DNA of 21,796 bases, from assembly GCA_002382805.1 (NCBI GenBank), contig DGAD01000046.1, positions 1-21,796 of the forward strand. Reading direction: 5' to 3'. Position 1 is the stretch's first letter. Every line of letters starts with the position of its first letter. Both the position numbers and the translations under genes were made by a program. The stretch is from Clostridiales bacterium UBA4039 (GTDB lineage: Bacteria > Bacillota > Clostridia > Lachnospirales > Vallitaleaceae). Shown here piece after piece: positions 5,748 through 15,267 of this stretch. The notes under the pieces are model-generated. The model saw only the letters and a list, made by a program, of their open reading frames with translations. It ran no database searches and was not told the origin of the DNA.

Positions 5748-7901
5748 TCAGATTAAGTGATAACTGTTACGCCCATTTTCCTTCACTTTATATAATGCTT
5801 GGTCCGCTTTATTAAACACTTTGGCATAGTCTTCGCCCATCGCATCAATAATTACCGCTCCTATAGATACTGTCACACGTGAGGATATTTCGGAATGTTC
5901 ATGGATAATATCTAACAACTTGATACGTTGATTTAAGGCCTTTAATACATCCATCGCTTGTTCTTTATTACAGCGTTCTACAAGAATAAAAAACTCGTCT
6001 CCCCCGTATCGAAACACATGATATCGATAACGCCGCAAGACTTTATGTAATGTTTTGGTAATCTCTTGTAGGCAAATATCCCCTTGAACATGTCCATAAT
6101 TATCATTGAACTGTTTAAAAAAATCCACATCCAACATCATTGCACATGCAGGTAGATTGCGCTCTGCTCGCGATGCAAACTCATTTTGCATATAGTGCTC
6201 TAAGGCACGACGATTATATACATCGGTAAGGCTGTCTCTTAAGGACATCTCCCGAAGTTTTTCATTAGCAACAATTAATTCATGTGCCCTAAGTATATTT
6301 GTCACGGCTATCGCAACGTATGACGCCACAATGCGTAAACTCTCTAGATCTACATAGGTAAACATGTTCTTTGATGCAGACTGAATGGTAATGCCCCCCA
6401 TGGTTTCTTTTTCAAACTCAATAGGGCTAAACAGTATCGATTTACTTTCACTCCTACGGGCAATCTTGGCAATGGCCGCATTAAATGAATCTTCATCTTC
6501 ATAACCGCTGTACACATTATCTGCATCATAGATTATTATTTCTTGACTGTTTTGGACACAAAGAGACATCATATAATTTTTGCTATGAATAGGAATAGAT
6601 GTCTTATGCATCTCGCCTTCACTTGATTCAAAATAGTAGTAATCGATATTTGTATTTTTTGCATTTTTGATGCCAATTCCAAATCCGTCAAAAGGAAACA
6701 TGTCTCTAAGTTGACGATAAAAAGTCTCAACTAGCTCATCAACACGGGTGCAGGATGTAATATATTTTCCCGTTTCAGACAATGTTTTTAAGATTTGAAT
6801 TGATTTTTGTAGTTTTCGAACATCATCATATTCTCTATTACTAGCGTCGGTACTGTCTTTATTCTCACTGCGTTCAATGGTTTTATTGACCCGTTCCAGT
6901 TCTTTTTCTTTAAGATGTGCATACGCATACTCTTTCACCTTGGATAATCGTGTGAGTGTATCATATGCACGAAGGATATCGTTTTGCCTTTTATATATGC
7001 TTTCTAACATCGACAACGCCGTGATTTCAATATTACGATAATTTTTGTCATAAATCCTGACAAGCATTGCTTCTAGCCATTCAATGGCAAACTCATACTG
7101 CTCGCGTTCAATGCTTTCTCTCGCAAACAGATTAATCATCTCGCATTGATCAATAAGTCCCACATCATCATTAAAGTAAACCATTCCCTCTTCAAATAAT
7201 TCCTGAACTTCTTGCCAAGGCGCATTTTCTTTACTCAATATCAACGCTTCATATACTTTTACAAAGGCGTTCTCAAGCCCATCGGGATTTTTAATGGCTA
7301 CTTTATAGTGATCATGATTATATTTTTTTGCTTGTTCCACATCACCTATACGTAAAAATAATTCCGTAAGATTTCCCGTTATCTTACCGATTAGCTCATC
7401 ATGTTCTACCGTCTTCACCAAGTCCAGCGCTTCCATCATATATTCGGATGCTTTTTTATAGTCACCCATCTCTATATATAAGACACCAATATTATTGAGT
7501 ATCTTTACACGTTCGCACAATCCTCCTTTTGACGTTTGGAGAATGGTTAATACTTCAATATATTTGGATATGGCAAGATGTAGTTCGCCGTGCACTGAGT
7601 ATATGTTGCCACGATTATTCAATGCCGCGACTAAGCATTCTTCAATTCTGTATTCACGTGATATGCGTGTTGCACGGGTATAGTATGTCATTGCTTTGGG
7701 GATATGCCCTTTGGTTTCTTCAATGACACCAAAGCAGTAAATACAATAGGCGATTTGATCAATTGCATCCGTTGCAAGCGCCTGTTCATACTTTCGGATA
7801 TTCAAATCCAAAGCCTCTTCAACACTCTGAGCCTCGATCATTAACCTTATTGTATCTATATAGTTTTTCTCTATATCCTGCTTTGTTTTATCACAAATCA
7901 T
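5748..7901 (-). CDS. TPR-GAF-GGDEF diguanylate cyclase
   Basis: The 717-residue protein probably makes the second messenger cyclic di-GMP from two GTP. Residues 1 to about 330 are helical tetratricopeptide-type repeats (for example AALNNRGNIYSVHGELHLAISKY), a protein-binding scaffold. A short coiled stretch leads to a GAF-like sensor domain (about 365-540), then a GGDEF domain (556-717). The active-site motif GGDEF (633-637) and the metal-binding MLDVDFFKQFND (Asp591) are intact, so catalysis is likely. The inhibitory RxxD site reads RYRY, so product inhibition may be weak. No signal peptide or membrane helix is visible, so it should be cytosolic. AGGTGA lies before the ATG. It starts eight bases after the gatB stop, so it is probably on the same transcript. 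Its ligand and partner are unknown. Confidence 0.93.
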   Translation of the reverse strand: MICDKTKQDIEKNYIDTIRLMIEAQSVEEALDLNIRKYEQALATDAIDQIAYCIYCFGVIEETKGHIPKAMTYYTRATRISREYRIEECLVAALNNRGNIYSVHGELHLAISKYIEVLTILQTSKGGLCERVKILNNIGVLYIEMGDYKKASEYMMEALDLVKTVEHDELIGKITGNLTELFLRIGDVEQAKKYNHDHYKVAIKNPDGLENAFVKVYEALILSKENAPWQEVQELFEEGMVYFNDDVGLIDQCEMINLFARESIEREQYEFAIEWLEAMLVRIYDKNYRNIEITALSMLESIYKRQNDILRAYDTLTRLSKVKEYAYAHLKEKELERVNKTIERSENKDSTDASNREYDDVRKLQKSIQILKTLSETGKYITSCTRVDELVETFYRQLRDMFPFDGFGIGIKNAKNTNIDYYYFESSEGEMHKTSIPIHSKNYMMSLCVQNSQEIIIYDADNVYSGYEDEDSFNAAIAKIARRSESKSILFSPIEFEKETMGGITIQSASKNMFTYVDLESLRIVASYVAIAVTNILRAHELIVANEKLREMSLRDSLTDVYNRRALEHYMQNEFASRAERNLPACAMMLDVDFFKQFNDNYGHVQGDICLQEITKTLHKVLRRYRYHVFRYGGDEFFILVERCNKEQAMDVLKALNQRIKLLDIIHEHSEISSRVTVSIGAVIIDAMGEDYAKVFNKADQALYKVKENGRNSYHLI

Positions 7902-7909
7902 GCGCTCAC

Positions 7910-9349
7910 CTATTTTTTACTATTCAAAATCTCTTTTAACAAGTCAATCACCATTTTGGGGTTGGCTTTTCCTTTCGTACGTGCCATCATTTGTCCCATA
8001 AGTGCTTGAATTGCAGCTTCTTTGCCTGACAGGTAATCTTGCACGGCTTTATCATTTTTAGCGATGACTTCTTCTGCCATTGTTCGTAGCGCACCATCAT
8101 CACTAATTTGCTTTAAGCCTTCTTGTTCAACAATTGTTTCCGGATCATCGTCTTGCTCCCACATCTTTGCAAAAACTTTCTTTGCAATACTTGAACTAAT
8201 CACATTTGTATCCACTAAGTGTGCAAGCTTTCCAAGATTTTTGGCTCCGATGGGTATTTGCCCTAATTCTTTTTCATCTTCATTCATCCGAGAAAAAGCT
8301 TCAGAGATAATGATATTTGCAAGTGTTTTTTTGTTTTCGGTATATTGAGAAGCATCATCAAAATAATCGGATATCTTCATCGACGCGACCAAAAGTTCAC
8401 TGTCGTATTTTGACAGACCCGCATGTTCCATATATCGATGCATCCGTACATCGGGAAGTTCGGGGATGGATGCTTTGATTCGGTCAATCTCTTCATCCGC
8501 TGTTACAATCGGCATAAGATCAGGTGCCGGAAAATAGCGATAATCATGAGCTTCTTCTTTACTTCGCATAGAAACCGTCACACCTTTGGCTTCATCCCAA
8601 CGACGTGTTTCTTGGACAACTGTTCCACCACTTTCGATTAGTTTAATCTGACGTTTTGCTTCATACTCAGCCGCTTTAACCGCAAAGTTAAAGGAGTTAA
8701 TGTTTTTCATCTCTGTACGCGTTCCAAAAGCTTCTTCGCCTTTTTTGCGTACCGATAAGTTAACATCACATCGAAAAGATCCTTCGTTCATACGACAATC
8801 TGAGACGTCTGTATATAAAAGAATAGAGCGAAGCTTGGTCAAAAAGATACGAATTTCTTCCGGCGAACGCAGATCCGGTTCTGTTACAATCTCAATCAGT
8901 GGAACTCCACATCGATTATAATCGACATAGGTCCCTTCTGCTGCATGAATGAGTTTTCCGGCGTCTTCTTCTATATGGATTCGTGTAATTCCGATGCGCT
9001 TTTCTCGGTCTTCGATTTCTATATCAACATGCCCTTCATAACATAGTGGCAAGTCATATTGAGACGTTTGGTATGCTTTTGGTAAGTCTGGATAAAAATA
9101 ATTTTTTCGGTCTTGCTTTGAAAATTGATGGATGCTGCAATTTGTTGCTAATCCTGCTTTAATCGCATACTCAACCACTTTTCCATTAAGTACCGGCAAC
9201 GTTCCTGGCATTCCTGTACAGATAGGACAGCAATGGGTATTAGGCTCACCGCCAAACTGGGTTGTACAACTACAATATATTTTACTTTTTGTCTTAAGTT
9301 CTGAATGGACCTCAAGTCCAATGACAATCTCATAATCTTTATAAGCCAT
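7910..9349 (-). CDS. gatB: Asp-tRNA(Asn)/Glu-tRNA(Gln) amidotransferase subunit B
   Basis: GatB is the kinase and tRNA-binding subunit of the GatCAB complex, which converts Glu-tRNA(Gln), and in some bacteria Asp-tRNA(Asn), to the amide forms. The 479-residue protein shows the family start YEIVIGLEVHSEL. It also has the zinc-binding cysteines in YCSC and HCCPICTGMPG, and the long segment with KNYFYPDLPKAYQTSQYD. The C-terminal YqeY-like tail domain, which contacts the tRNA, ends in LLKEILN. I start at ATG 9347-9349, six bases after AGAGGT; a GTG at 9353-9355 overlaps that site. It follows gatA directly, in the common order gatC-gatA-gatB. Its presence implies that glutaminyl-tRNA is made by the indirect route. 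Confidence 0.97.
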   Translation of the reverse strand: MAYKDYEIVIGLEVHSELKTKSKIYCSCTTQFGGEPNTHCCPICTGMPGTLPVLNGKVVEYAIKAGLATNCSIHQFSKQDRKNYFYPDLPKAYQTSQYDLPLCYEGHVDIEIEDREKRIGITRIHIEEDAGKLIHAAEGTYVDYNRCGVPLIEIVTEPDLRSPEEIRIFLTKLRSILLYTDVSDCRMNEGSFRCDVNLSVRKKGEEAFGTRTEMKNINSFNFAVKAAEYEAKRQIKLIESGGTVVQETRRWDEAKGVTVSMRSKEEAHDYRYFPAPDLMPIVTADEEIDRIKASIPELPDVRMHRYMEHAGLSKYDSELLVASMKISDYFDDASQYTENKKTLANIIISEAFSRMNEDEKELGQIPIGAKNLGKLAHLVDTNVISSSIAKKVFAKMWEQDDDPETIVEQEGLKQISDDGALRTMAEEVIAKNDKAVQDYLSGKEAAIQALMGQMMARTKGKANPKMVIDLLKEILNSKK

Positions 9350-9359
9350 GGTCACACCT

Positions 9360-10811
9360 CTATCCTATCGCAACTGTTCGTTTTTCCACATTAGCATGTT
9401 GCTCGTACTGATACGCAAAATTTAAAAGCGTTGATTCATCAAATGCTTTTCCAATCAACTGCATTCCTATGGGAAGCCCTTTTTCATCAAATCCACAATT
9501 TATTGATATTGCAGGTACACCGGCAATATTAATTGGCACTGTACATATATCCGTTAAATACATCTCCACCGGATTATCCGTTTTTGCACCCACTTGAAAA
9601 GCCGTTGTCGGTCCTGTCGGCGTAAGTAGAACATCATATTTTTCAAACAGCTGGTCAAACTCTTGTTTAATCAAGGTACGTACCTGTTGCGCTTTTTTAT
9701 AATATGCATCGTAGTATCCTGAGCTTAATGCATAGGTTCCTAGCATAATACGTCGCTTAACTTCTTTTCCAAAAGCTTCATCCCGAGTCTTTTGATACAA
9801 ATCTAACAGATTATCAAATTCAGGGGTTCGATATCCATATTTTATGCCATCATATCGTGCAAGATTTGAAGAAGCTTCCGCTGAGGAAATCAAATAATAT
9901 GCCGGCAATGAGAGGTTCGATAAATCAAAGCGAACTTCTTCAACAATGGCGCCAAGTTTTTCATATTCTTTTGCCGCTGCTAATACAGCCGCTTTCACTT
10001 GTGGGTGAATCCCTTCACCAAAAAACTCAAGTGGAAGACCAATACGCTTGCCTTTTAACGCGTCTTTAAGATGTGCTGTAAAATCCGGTGCCTCTATTGG
10101 TGCACTTGTTGAATCCATAGCATCATGTCCTGCGATGACATTCATTGCAAGAGCCACATCTTCAACATTATTGGCTAGTGGTCCAATCTGATCTAGCGAT
10201 GAAGCAAATGCAACAAGCCCAAATCTTGACACCCGACCATAGGTAGGCTTTAATCCCACAACTCCACAGTAGCTGGCTGGTTGACGAATTGAACCTCCTG
10301 TATCTGACCCCAGTGCCAGTGGTGTCATCATCGCTGCTACAGCTGCTGCCGATCCGCCGGAACTTCCTCCTGGAACATGCTCAAGGTTCCATGGATTACG
10401 TGTAATCTTATATGCGCTATTTTCAGTTGATGATCCCATCGCAAACTCATCCATGTTAAGCTTTCCAAATAAAATCATATCGTTGGCTTGAATTTTATTC
10501 ACCACAGTTGCATTATAGGGCGGAACAAATGTCTCCAGCATTTTTGAAGCACATGTTGTGGGAATTCCTTGTGTACAGATGTTATCTTTGATACTGATAG
10601 GAATTCCAGCCAATGAAGATAAAGCTTCGCCTTGGATTCGTCTATTATCAATTGCTTGTGCTTGTGCTTTAATTTTCTCTTCATCCATGTGTAAAAACGC
10701 ATTAACCTTTTGTTCTGTCTTATGAACACGCGCTATATACGACTCAACAAGCTCGAGACTACTGACTTCTTTGTTCTTTAATTGTGTTGCCATATCTAAT
10801 ACTGTCTTCAT
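9360..10811 (-). CDS. gatA: Asp-tRNA(Asn)/Glu-tRNA(Gln) amidotransferase subunit A
   Basis: GatA is the glutaminase subunit that releases ammonia from glutamine and passes it through a channel to GatB. The 483-residue protein has the full amidase signature: Lys75 (PISIKDN), cis-Ser150 in GGSSGGSAAAV and nucleophile Ser174 in DTGGSIRQPAS. The 24-residue spacing between the two serines matches GatA enzymes. AGGAGG lies six bases before the ATG, and the start is ten bases after the gatC stop. The FGKLNMDEFAMGSS and YGRVSRFGLVAFASSLDQIGP segments are typical of GatA as opposed to general amidases. Confidence 0.97.
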   Translation of the reverse strand: MKTVLDMATQLKNKEVSSLELVESYIARVHKTEQKVNAFLHMDEEKIKAQAQAIDNRRIQGEALSSLAGIPISIKDNICTQGIPTTCASKMLETFVPPYNATVVNKIQANDMILFGKLNMDEFAMGSSTENSAYKITRNPWNLEHVPGGSSGGSAAAVAAMMTPLALGSDTGGSIRQPASYCGVVGLKPTYGRVSRFGLVAFASSLDQIGPLANNVEDVALAMNVIAGHDAMDSTSAPIEAPDFTAHLKDALKGKRIGLPLEFFGEGIHPQVKAAVLAAAKEYEKLGAIVEEVRFDLSNLSLPAYYLISSAEASSNLARYDGIKYGYRTPEFDNLLDLYQKTRDEAFGKEVKRRIMLGTYALSSGYYDAYYKKAQQVRTLIKQEFDQLFEKYDVLLTPTGPTTAFQVGAKTDNPVEMYLTDICTVPINIAGVPAISINCGFDEKGLPIGMQLIGKAFDESTLLNFAYQYEQHANVEKRTVAIG

Positions 10812-10821
10812 ATCAAGCCTC

Positions 10822-11109
10822 CTATTCTACAACTTTCGGTACGTTATAACATCCGTCTTGTTTGCTCGGTGCATTCTCCAACAAAATATCGCGCTCCATT
10901 GAAGGCAATACTTCATCTTCACGAAAAACATTGTTAATCGGAATAACATGCGCCGTTGCATTGACATCTTCAAACGTATATTCATTGATCTGATCTGCAA
11001 ACTCCAGAATCATTTCCATATCTTTTGTCATCTGAACCTTTTCTTCTTCTGTAAGGCTTAAACGGGCTAAGTGTGCCACATGTTCAACTTGGTCTTTTGT
11101 GATTTTCAT
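10822..11109 (-). CDS. gatC: Asp-tRNA(Asn)/Glu-tRNA(Gln) amidotransferase subunit C
   Basis: This 95-residue protein is the small belt subunit that wraps the GatA-GatB interface and stabilises GatA. It has the family start ITKDQVEHVAHLARLSLTEEE and the end segment with DVLLENAP-like DILLENAPSKQDGCYNVPKVVE. GGAGGG lies five bases before the ATG. It is the first gene of the gatCAB group and lies 53 bases after ligA, a gap that holds a possible promoter. Confidence 0.95.
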   Translation of the reverse strand: MKITKDQVEHVAHLARLSLTEEEKVQMTKDMEMILEFADQINEYTFEDVNATAHVIPINNVFREDEVLPSMERDILLENAPSKQDGCYNVPKVVE

Positions 11110-11141
11110 CCTTACCCTCCGTTTCTATAATATAATGCTTT

Positions 11142-11170
11142 ATTGTATCACAGTGTTAATCATTATTCAA
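11142..11170 (-). promoter_or_regulatory. Possible internal promoter for gatCAB
   Basis: On the minus strand TTGAAT (11165-11170) and TACAAT (11142-11147) are spaced by 17 bases. The -35 box overlaps the last codons of ligA. Each box matches the sigma-A consensus at four or five of six positions, so this is a plausible but unproven start for gatCAB independent of rex. Confidence 0.45.
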
Positions 11171-13118
11171 TGAGCGCTTTAAAGTCTTGCTCGCTAATGA
11201 TGGGTATGTCCAAACTTTTGGCTTTTTTATTTTTTGACGAATTCGAAGCCACATCATTGTTAATTAGATAATCTGTGTTTTTAGATACACTGCCGGTAAC
11301 TTTTCCGCCAAAACGCTCTATCTCCAATTTTAGTGCTTCACGATTAGTATAATGTTCTAAGGAGCCGGTAATAACAAAAGTTTTTCCGTTAATCGTCTCC
11401 TTCATCGCTTCCATCTCAACAGTTTCAAATTCTACTTCTTCAAGCAAATGGTCTAGTATCTGCATAAAATGTTCATCGTGAAAATAAGTGTACAGAGATT
11501 TTGCTATTACTTGACCAAAGCCTTCGATAGCTTCATAGGCTTCAACAGATGCACTGCGAATCCGCTCCAAATCATGGTCAAAGGCGGCAGATAAAAGCTT
11601 TGCATTACTTAATCCAACATGTAAAATGCCAAGTGCATAAATAAAGTTCGCCAGCTTCACTTTACGCGCAATATGGATAGAATCAATCAAGTTCTGATAC
11701 GATTTTTCTCCAAAGCCATCCAGTGCAATAATCTTCTCTTTTTTTAGTGCATCATCTAATTTAAATAGATCTGCATATTCATGAACCAGCCCAAGCTGAA
11801 TCAGTTTTTCAAGTGTGGCTTCAGATAAACCTTCAATGTTCATCGCATTTCTTGAGGCAAAGTGGGCATATGCCTTCACTTTTTTTGCAGGACATTCTCG
11901 GTTCATACAATAGAGCACTTTTATGTCATTAACATCTTTTATCTCGGTCTGTTCATAGCACACCGGACAGATTGTAGGAATCGTTAGTTGATTGCTTCGT
12001 GTCAGGTTCTCAGCAATTTGTGGAATAATCATATTCGCTTTATACACTTGGATGGTATCCCCAATACCTAATTCCAATTTTTCTACTATGCTGATATTAT
12101 GCAAGCTAGCCCGTGAAACCTGTGTTCCTTCAAGGTCGACCGGTTTAAAAATAGCTACCGGGTTAATGAGTCCCGTACGTGAAGCACTCCAAAACACGTC
12201 TTCTAAGACAGTGTCGCGTATTTCATCTTGCCATTTATAGGCCATAGTATCTCGAGGAAATTTTGATGTTGCTCCTAGGCTTTGACTATAGGCTTTATCA
12301 TTATAGGTTAAGACTAGACCATCCGATGCAACGTCATTCGCTTCAAGTCCTGCAGCAAATTTATCGATGGCCGACTCTATATTTTCTGCTCGTACAAGTT
12401 GATAATCTACACATTCAAATCCTTGGTCAATTATCCATTCGAGTTCTTCGCTTTTTTTACTAAACTGTTCTTGATGATCACTATAGATCATCGTAAAGCC
12501 GTAAAAGCGCACATGCCGTCTCGCAGTAATCTCACTATTAAGCTGGCGCACCGATCCACTGCAAAGATTGCGTGGGTTTTTGTATTGGTTTTCCACTTCA
12601 AGCATTTGATTGATCGCTTCAAAATCTGAGTAGCGTATTACAGCTTCCCCTCGTAGCAACAAGCGTCCTTTATACGGTATGGTGAGTGGAAGGTTCTTAA
12701 ATTGCTTGGCATTATTGGTGATTACCTCACCAACAATCCCATTGCCTCGCGTCACCGCTTTAAGCAGTTGTCCCTCTTCATACGTCAGTACAATGGTTAA
12801 TCCATCCAGCTTATACGAAAGTATTCCTTCTTGATCTTTCAACCATTGACTAAGCGCCTCTTGATCTTTTGTCTTATCTAGACTTAGCATCGGGTACGCA
12901 TGCTCTTCTTTGGGTAGTTGAGTTAAAAGTTCATAACCAACTTTTTGTGTTGGACTTCCAGCAAGGATTGTTCCGGTCTGCTCTTCCAACGCAACAAGTT
13001 CGTCATATAATCGATCATACTCAAAATTTGACATGATTTCTTGATTTTCCTGATAATATGAACGCGACGCCTGATCAAGTTGACCAACAAGCGCTCGCAT
13101 TCTTGATATTTTATCCAT
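11163..13118 (-). CDS. ligA: NAD+-dependent DNA ligase
   Basis: The 651-residue enzyme seals nicks in DNA using NAD+. Domain Ia carries SYYQENQEIMSNFEYDRLYDEL, which binds the nicotinamide half. The nucleotidyltransferase domain has the catalytic Lys103 in SYKLDGL and motif V AYKWQDE (293-299). An OB domain follows, then a four-cysteine zinc finger (Cys384, 387, 404, 409), helix-hairpin-helix repeats (ALDGFGEKSYQNL) and a C-terminal BRCT domain from about residue 575. The usual CEPKIDG and TRGDG motifs read LSYKLDG and TRGNG. This pattern is familiar from a clostridial branch of LigA, so I expect an active enzyme. The ATG follows the yebC stop directly, with GGGAG upstream inside yebC. Confidence 0.93.
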   Translation of the reverse strand: MDKISRMRALVGQLDQASRSYYQENQEIMSNFEYDRLYDELVALEEQTGTILAGSPTQKVGYELLTQLPKEEHAYPMLSLDKTKDQEALSQWLKDQEGILSYKLDGLTIVLTYEEGQLLKAVTRGNGIVGEVITNNAKQFKNLPLTIPYKGRLLLRGEAVIRYSDFEAINQMLEVENQYKNPRNLCSGSVRQLNSEITARRHVRFYGFTMIYSDHQEQFSKKSEELEWIIDQGFECVDYQLVRAENIESAIDKFAAGLEANDVASDGLVLTYNDKAYSQSLGATSKFPRDTMAYKWQDEIRDTVLEDVFWSASRTGLINPVAIFKPVDLEGTQVSRASLHNISIVEKLELGIGDTIQVYKANMIIPQIAENLTRSNQLTIPTICPVCYEQTEIKDVNDIKVLYCMNRECPAKKVKAYAHFASRNAMNIEGLSEATLEKLIQLGLVHEYADLFKLDDALKKEKIIALDGFGEKSYQNLIDSIHIARKVKLANFIYALGILHVGLSNAKLLSAAFDHDLERIRSASVEAYEAIEGFGQVIAKSLYTYFHDEHFMQILDHLLEEVEFETVEMEAMKETINGKTFVITGSLEHYTNREALKLEIERFGGKVTGSVSKNTDYLINNDVASNSSKNKKAKSLDIPIISEQDFKALIE

Positions 13119-13847
13119 TTAATCTTCCATCTCCCAATTATGGAATACATTCTGAACATCATCATCCTCTTCAAGATGTTCAAGCATTTTTTCCATTTCT
13201 TTACTCTCTTCTTCCGATAATGTCACTGTAGTTTGAGGAATCTGTGCAACTTCAGCCGACAGTATTTCATAGCCTTGTTCAATCAGTGCTTGATATACTT
13301 GGCTAAATTGTTCCGGTTCTGTTATGATTTCAATACCTTCCTCATCGATATCGATATCTTCTGCACCTGCCTCAAGAACAAGCATCATTAAGGTGTCCTC
13401 ATCGATATCCGTAGCATTCTCAAGGACAATCTGTCCCTTTTTATCAAATAAATAGTTTACACATCCTGTAGTCCCAAGGTTTCCACCATACTTTGAAAAA
13501 CCATGACGAACATTTGCCGCCGTTCGATTTTTATTATCGGTTAAGCATTCCACCATAACTGCCACTCCCGAAATACCGTAACCTTCATAGACAATACGTT
13601 CATATTCAACATTACCCCCTTCACCAGAAGCACGTTTTATTGCTCGCGTAATTGTATCATTGGGCATATTGTTGGACTTCGCCTTATTAATGACATCGTT
13701 AAGGGATGAATTCAAACTTGGGTCTGGTCCCCCTTGACGGACAGCCACTACAATCTCTCGTCCTATTTTGGTAAAAATCTTTCCTTTTTTTGCATCATTT
13801 TTTTCTTTTTTATGCTTTATATTTGCAAACTTTGAATGTCCTGCCAT
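13119..13847 (-). CDS. yebC: YebC/PmpR family protein
   Basis: The 242-residue protein begins MAGHSKFANIKHKKEKNDAKKGKIFTKIGREI, the near-invariant start of the YebC/TACO1 family, and has the family's usual length and acidic C-terminus (LEEDDDVQNVFHNWEMED). The family was long annotated as transcriptional regulators; more recent work connects it with translation of difficult stretches such as proline runs. It should be cytosolic. AGGAG lies eight bases before the ATG. The stop codon abuts the ligA start, so the two are translationally coupled. Confidence 0.95.
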   Translation of the reverse strand: MAGHSKFANIKHKKEKNDAKKGKIFTKIGREIVVAVRQGGPDPSLNSSLNDVINKAKSNNMPNDTITRAIKRASGEGGNVEYERIVYEGYGISGVAVMVECLTDNKNRTAANVRHGFSKYGGNLGTTGCVNYLFDKKGQIVLENATDIDEDTLMMLVLEAGAEDIDIDEEGIEIITEPEQFSQVYQALIEQGYEILSAEVAQIPQTTVTLSEEESKEMEKMLEHLEEDDDVQNVFHNWEMED

Positions 13848-13898
13848 TTTTTCAGCTCCTATTCATCATATTTATTAATTTTATATGCATTAGCCCTT

Positions 13899-13927
13899 AT
13901 TCTATCATGCTTCTTACTGTTCAACAA
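13899..13927 (-). promoter_or_regulatory. Possible internal promoter for yebC-ligA
   Basis: TTGTTG (13922-13927) and TAGAAT (13899-13904) lie 17 bases apart on the minus strand, partly inside the 3' end of the MATE gene. The -35 match is weak. The 66-base gap here is one of the two largest in the rex-to-cyclase series, which is why I looked for a promoter. Confidence 0.3.
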
Positions 13928-15257
13928 GATTGTTCATCCAGCGCTTAGACTTCATCCGTTTGATTCCAAAACTGAATTTTGCCATTTCTTCAAAAAGGAT
14001 GGCTGCATAGACATAAGGTAGATCCCATTTTAAAACTAAACCGGTGAGTATTGCTAATGGAACACCTAGTCCCCATACCGCAATGCCATCCAGTGCCGCG
14101 GCAAAAATAGTATCGCCACCACTGCGTAAAATTCCAACGATAATAACCAAGTTTACACTTTTTACCATGGTATACATTCCAAACACCGATAAGGAACCGA
14201 TAATATTATATTTTACTATAGGTGGAACACTATATATTCCAGCAATATGTGGCGCTGAAAGTATAATAATAATTCCCATAAATGCGCCCAGCAAGAAGTT
14301 GATTTTTACAAACTGTACGGCTTCATCATAGATTTTATCACCTTCCATAGCTCCCAAGGAGTTACCAAGCATAACTGCACTCGCATTACCAACTCCCACA
14401 GAGACAACAAAAATAATCTGTTCAATGGTCTGTGTAATAGTCATGGCCGCCATGGCATCGGTTCCCATTCGTCCATACACAATTGCATACATGGTTACAC
14501 CTGTTGACCAAAGGATTTCATTGATAACCACTGGCATTGCAATCTTGGAAAAATGCTTTGCTAAACTTTTATTATAGCTAAATAGGGTCTTTAATTTTCC
14601 AGATGGCGGTAATTTATAGTAGTTTGACAGCCCGACCAGCATAAAACACTCTAGGGTTCTCGCAATTAATGTGGCAATAGCAGCTCCTTCTACGCCCATA
14701 GGTTGGAAGCCCATATTACCATAGATCAATATCCAGTTTAAAAAGGTATTCACAGAAATGGCAACCATCGTTACAAAAAGCGGAAGCTTTACATAATTTG
14801 TGCTTCGAAGTACGAACATGGTTGAAAAGGTTACCGCTGTGAAAAGGTAACTAAATCCAACAATTCTCAAGTAATTTGCGCCTTCGATAATTACCTGCGC
14901 ATCTGTGGAAAATATACTCATGACCTGTTGCGGCAAAAGTATCGCCACAATGGTAAAGAGCAATCCTCCACCTAGTGCAAAGGTTAAAGACAGTCCATAG
15001 ACTTTTTTGATATTTTCCACATCTTTTTTTCCCCAAAACTGTGCTGTTAATATGGAAGATCCACTGCTCATTCCAAAAAGAAAAAGGTTTAATAGAAAAA
15101 AGACTTTGTTCGCTGCACCAACACCTGCGATTGCTTCCTTTGTTAAGGAACTAATCATAAATGTATCAATTAAGTTTAGTGACGATATAATAAGTTGTTG
15201 TAGGGTAATCGGTATTGCAATAGCAAATAGTTTTTTGTAAAATTCTGTATTTTTCAT
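13914..15257 (-). CDS. MATE family efflux transporter
   Basis: This very hydrophobic protein of about 447 residues has some twelve predicted membrane helices in two similar halves, as in the multidrug and toxin extrusion family. The first half opens with LFAIAIPITLQQLIISSLNLIDTFMISSL, and a related pattern returns in the second half (MPVVINEILWSTGVTMYAIVYGRMG). Such transporters export drugs or metabolites using Na+ or H+ gradients; the substrate cannot be told. I start at ATG 15255-15257, ten bases after the alr stop and about eight bases after AGAGAA. A TTG at 15281 would add eight residues and overlap alr. Its place in a housekeeping series is not explained by its family. Confidence 0.92.
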   Translation of the reverse strand: MKNTEFYKKLFAIAIPITLQQLIISSLNLIDTFMISSLTKEAIAGVGAANKVFFLLNLFLFGMSSGSSILTAQFWGKKDVENIKKVYGLSLTFALGGGLLFTIVAILLPQQVMSIFSTDAQVIIEGANYLRIVGFSYLFTAVTFSTMFVLRSTNYVKLPLFVTMVAISVNTFLNWILIYGNMGFQPMGVEGAAIATLIARTLECFMLVGLSNYYKLPPSGKLKTLFSYNKSLAKHFSKIAMPVVINEILWSTGVTMYAIVYGRMGTDAMAAMTITQTIEQIIFVVSVGVGNASAVMLGNSLGAMEGDKIYDEAVQFVKINFLLGAFMGIIIILSAPHIAGIYSVPPIVKYNIIGSLSVFGMYTMVKSVNLVIIVGILRSGGDTIFAAALDGIAVWGLGVPLAILTGLVLKWDLPYVYAAILFEEMAKFSFGIKRMKSKRWMNNLVEQ

Positions 15258-15267
15258 TAGTTGTTCT

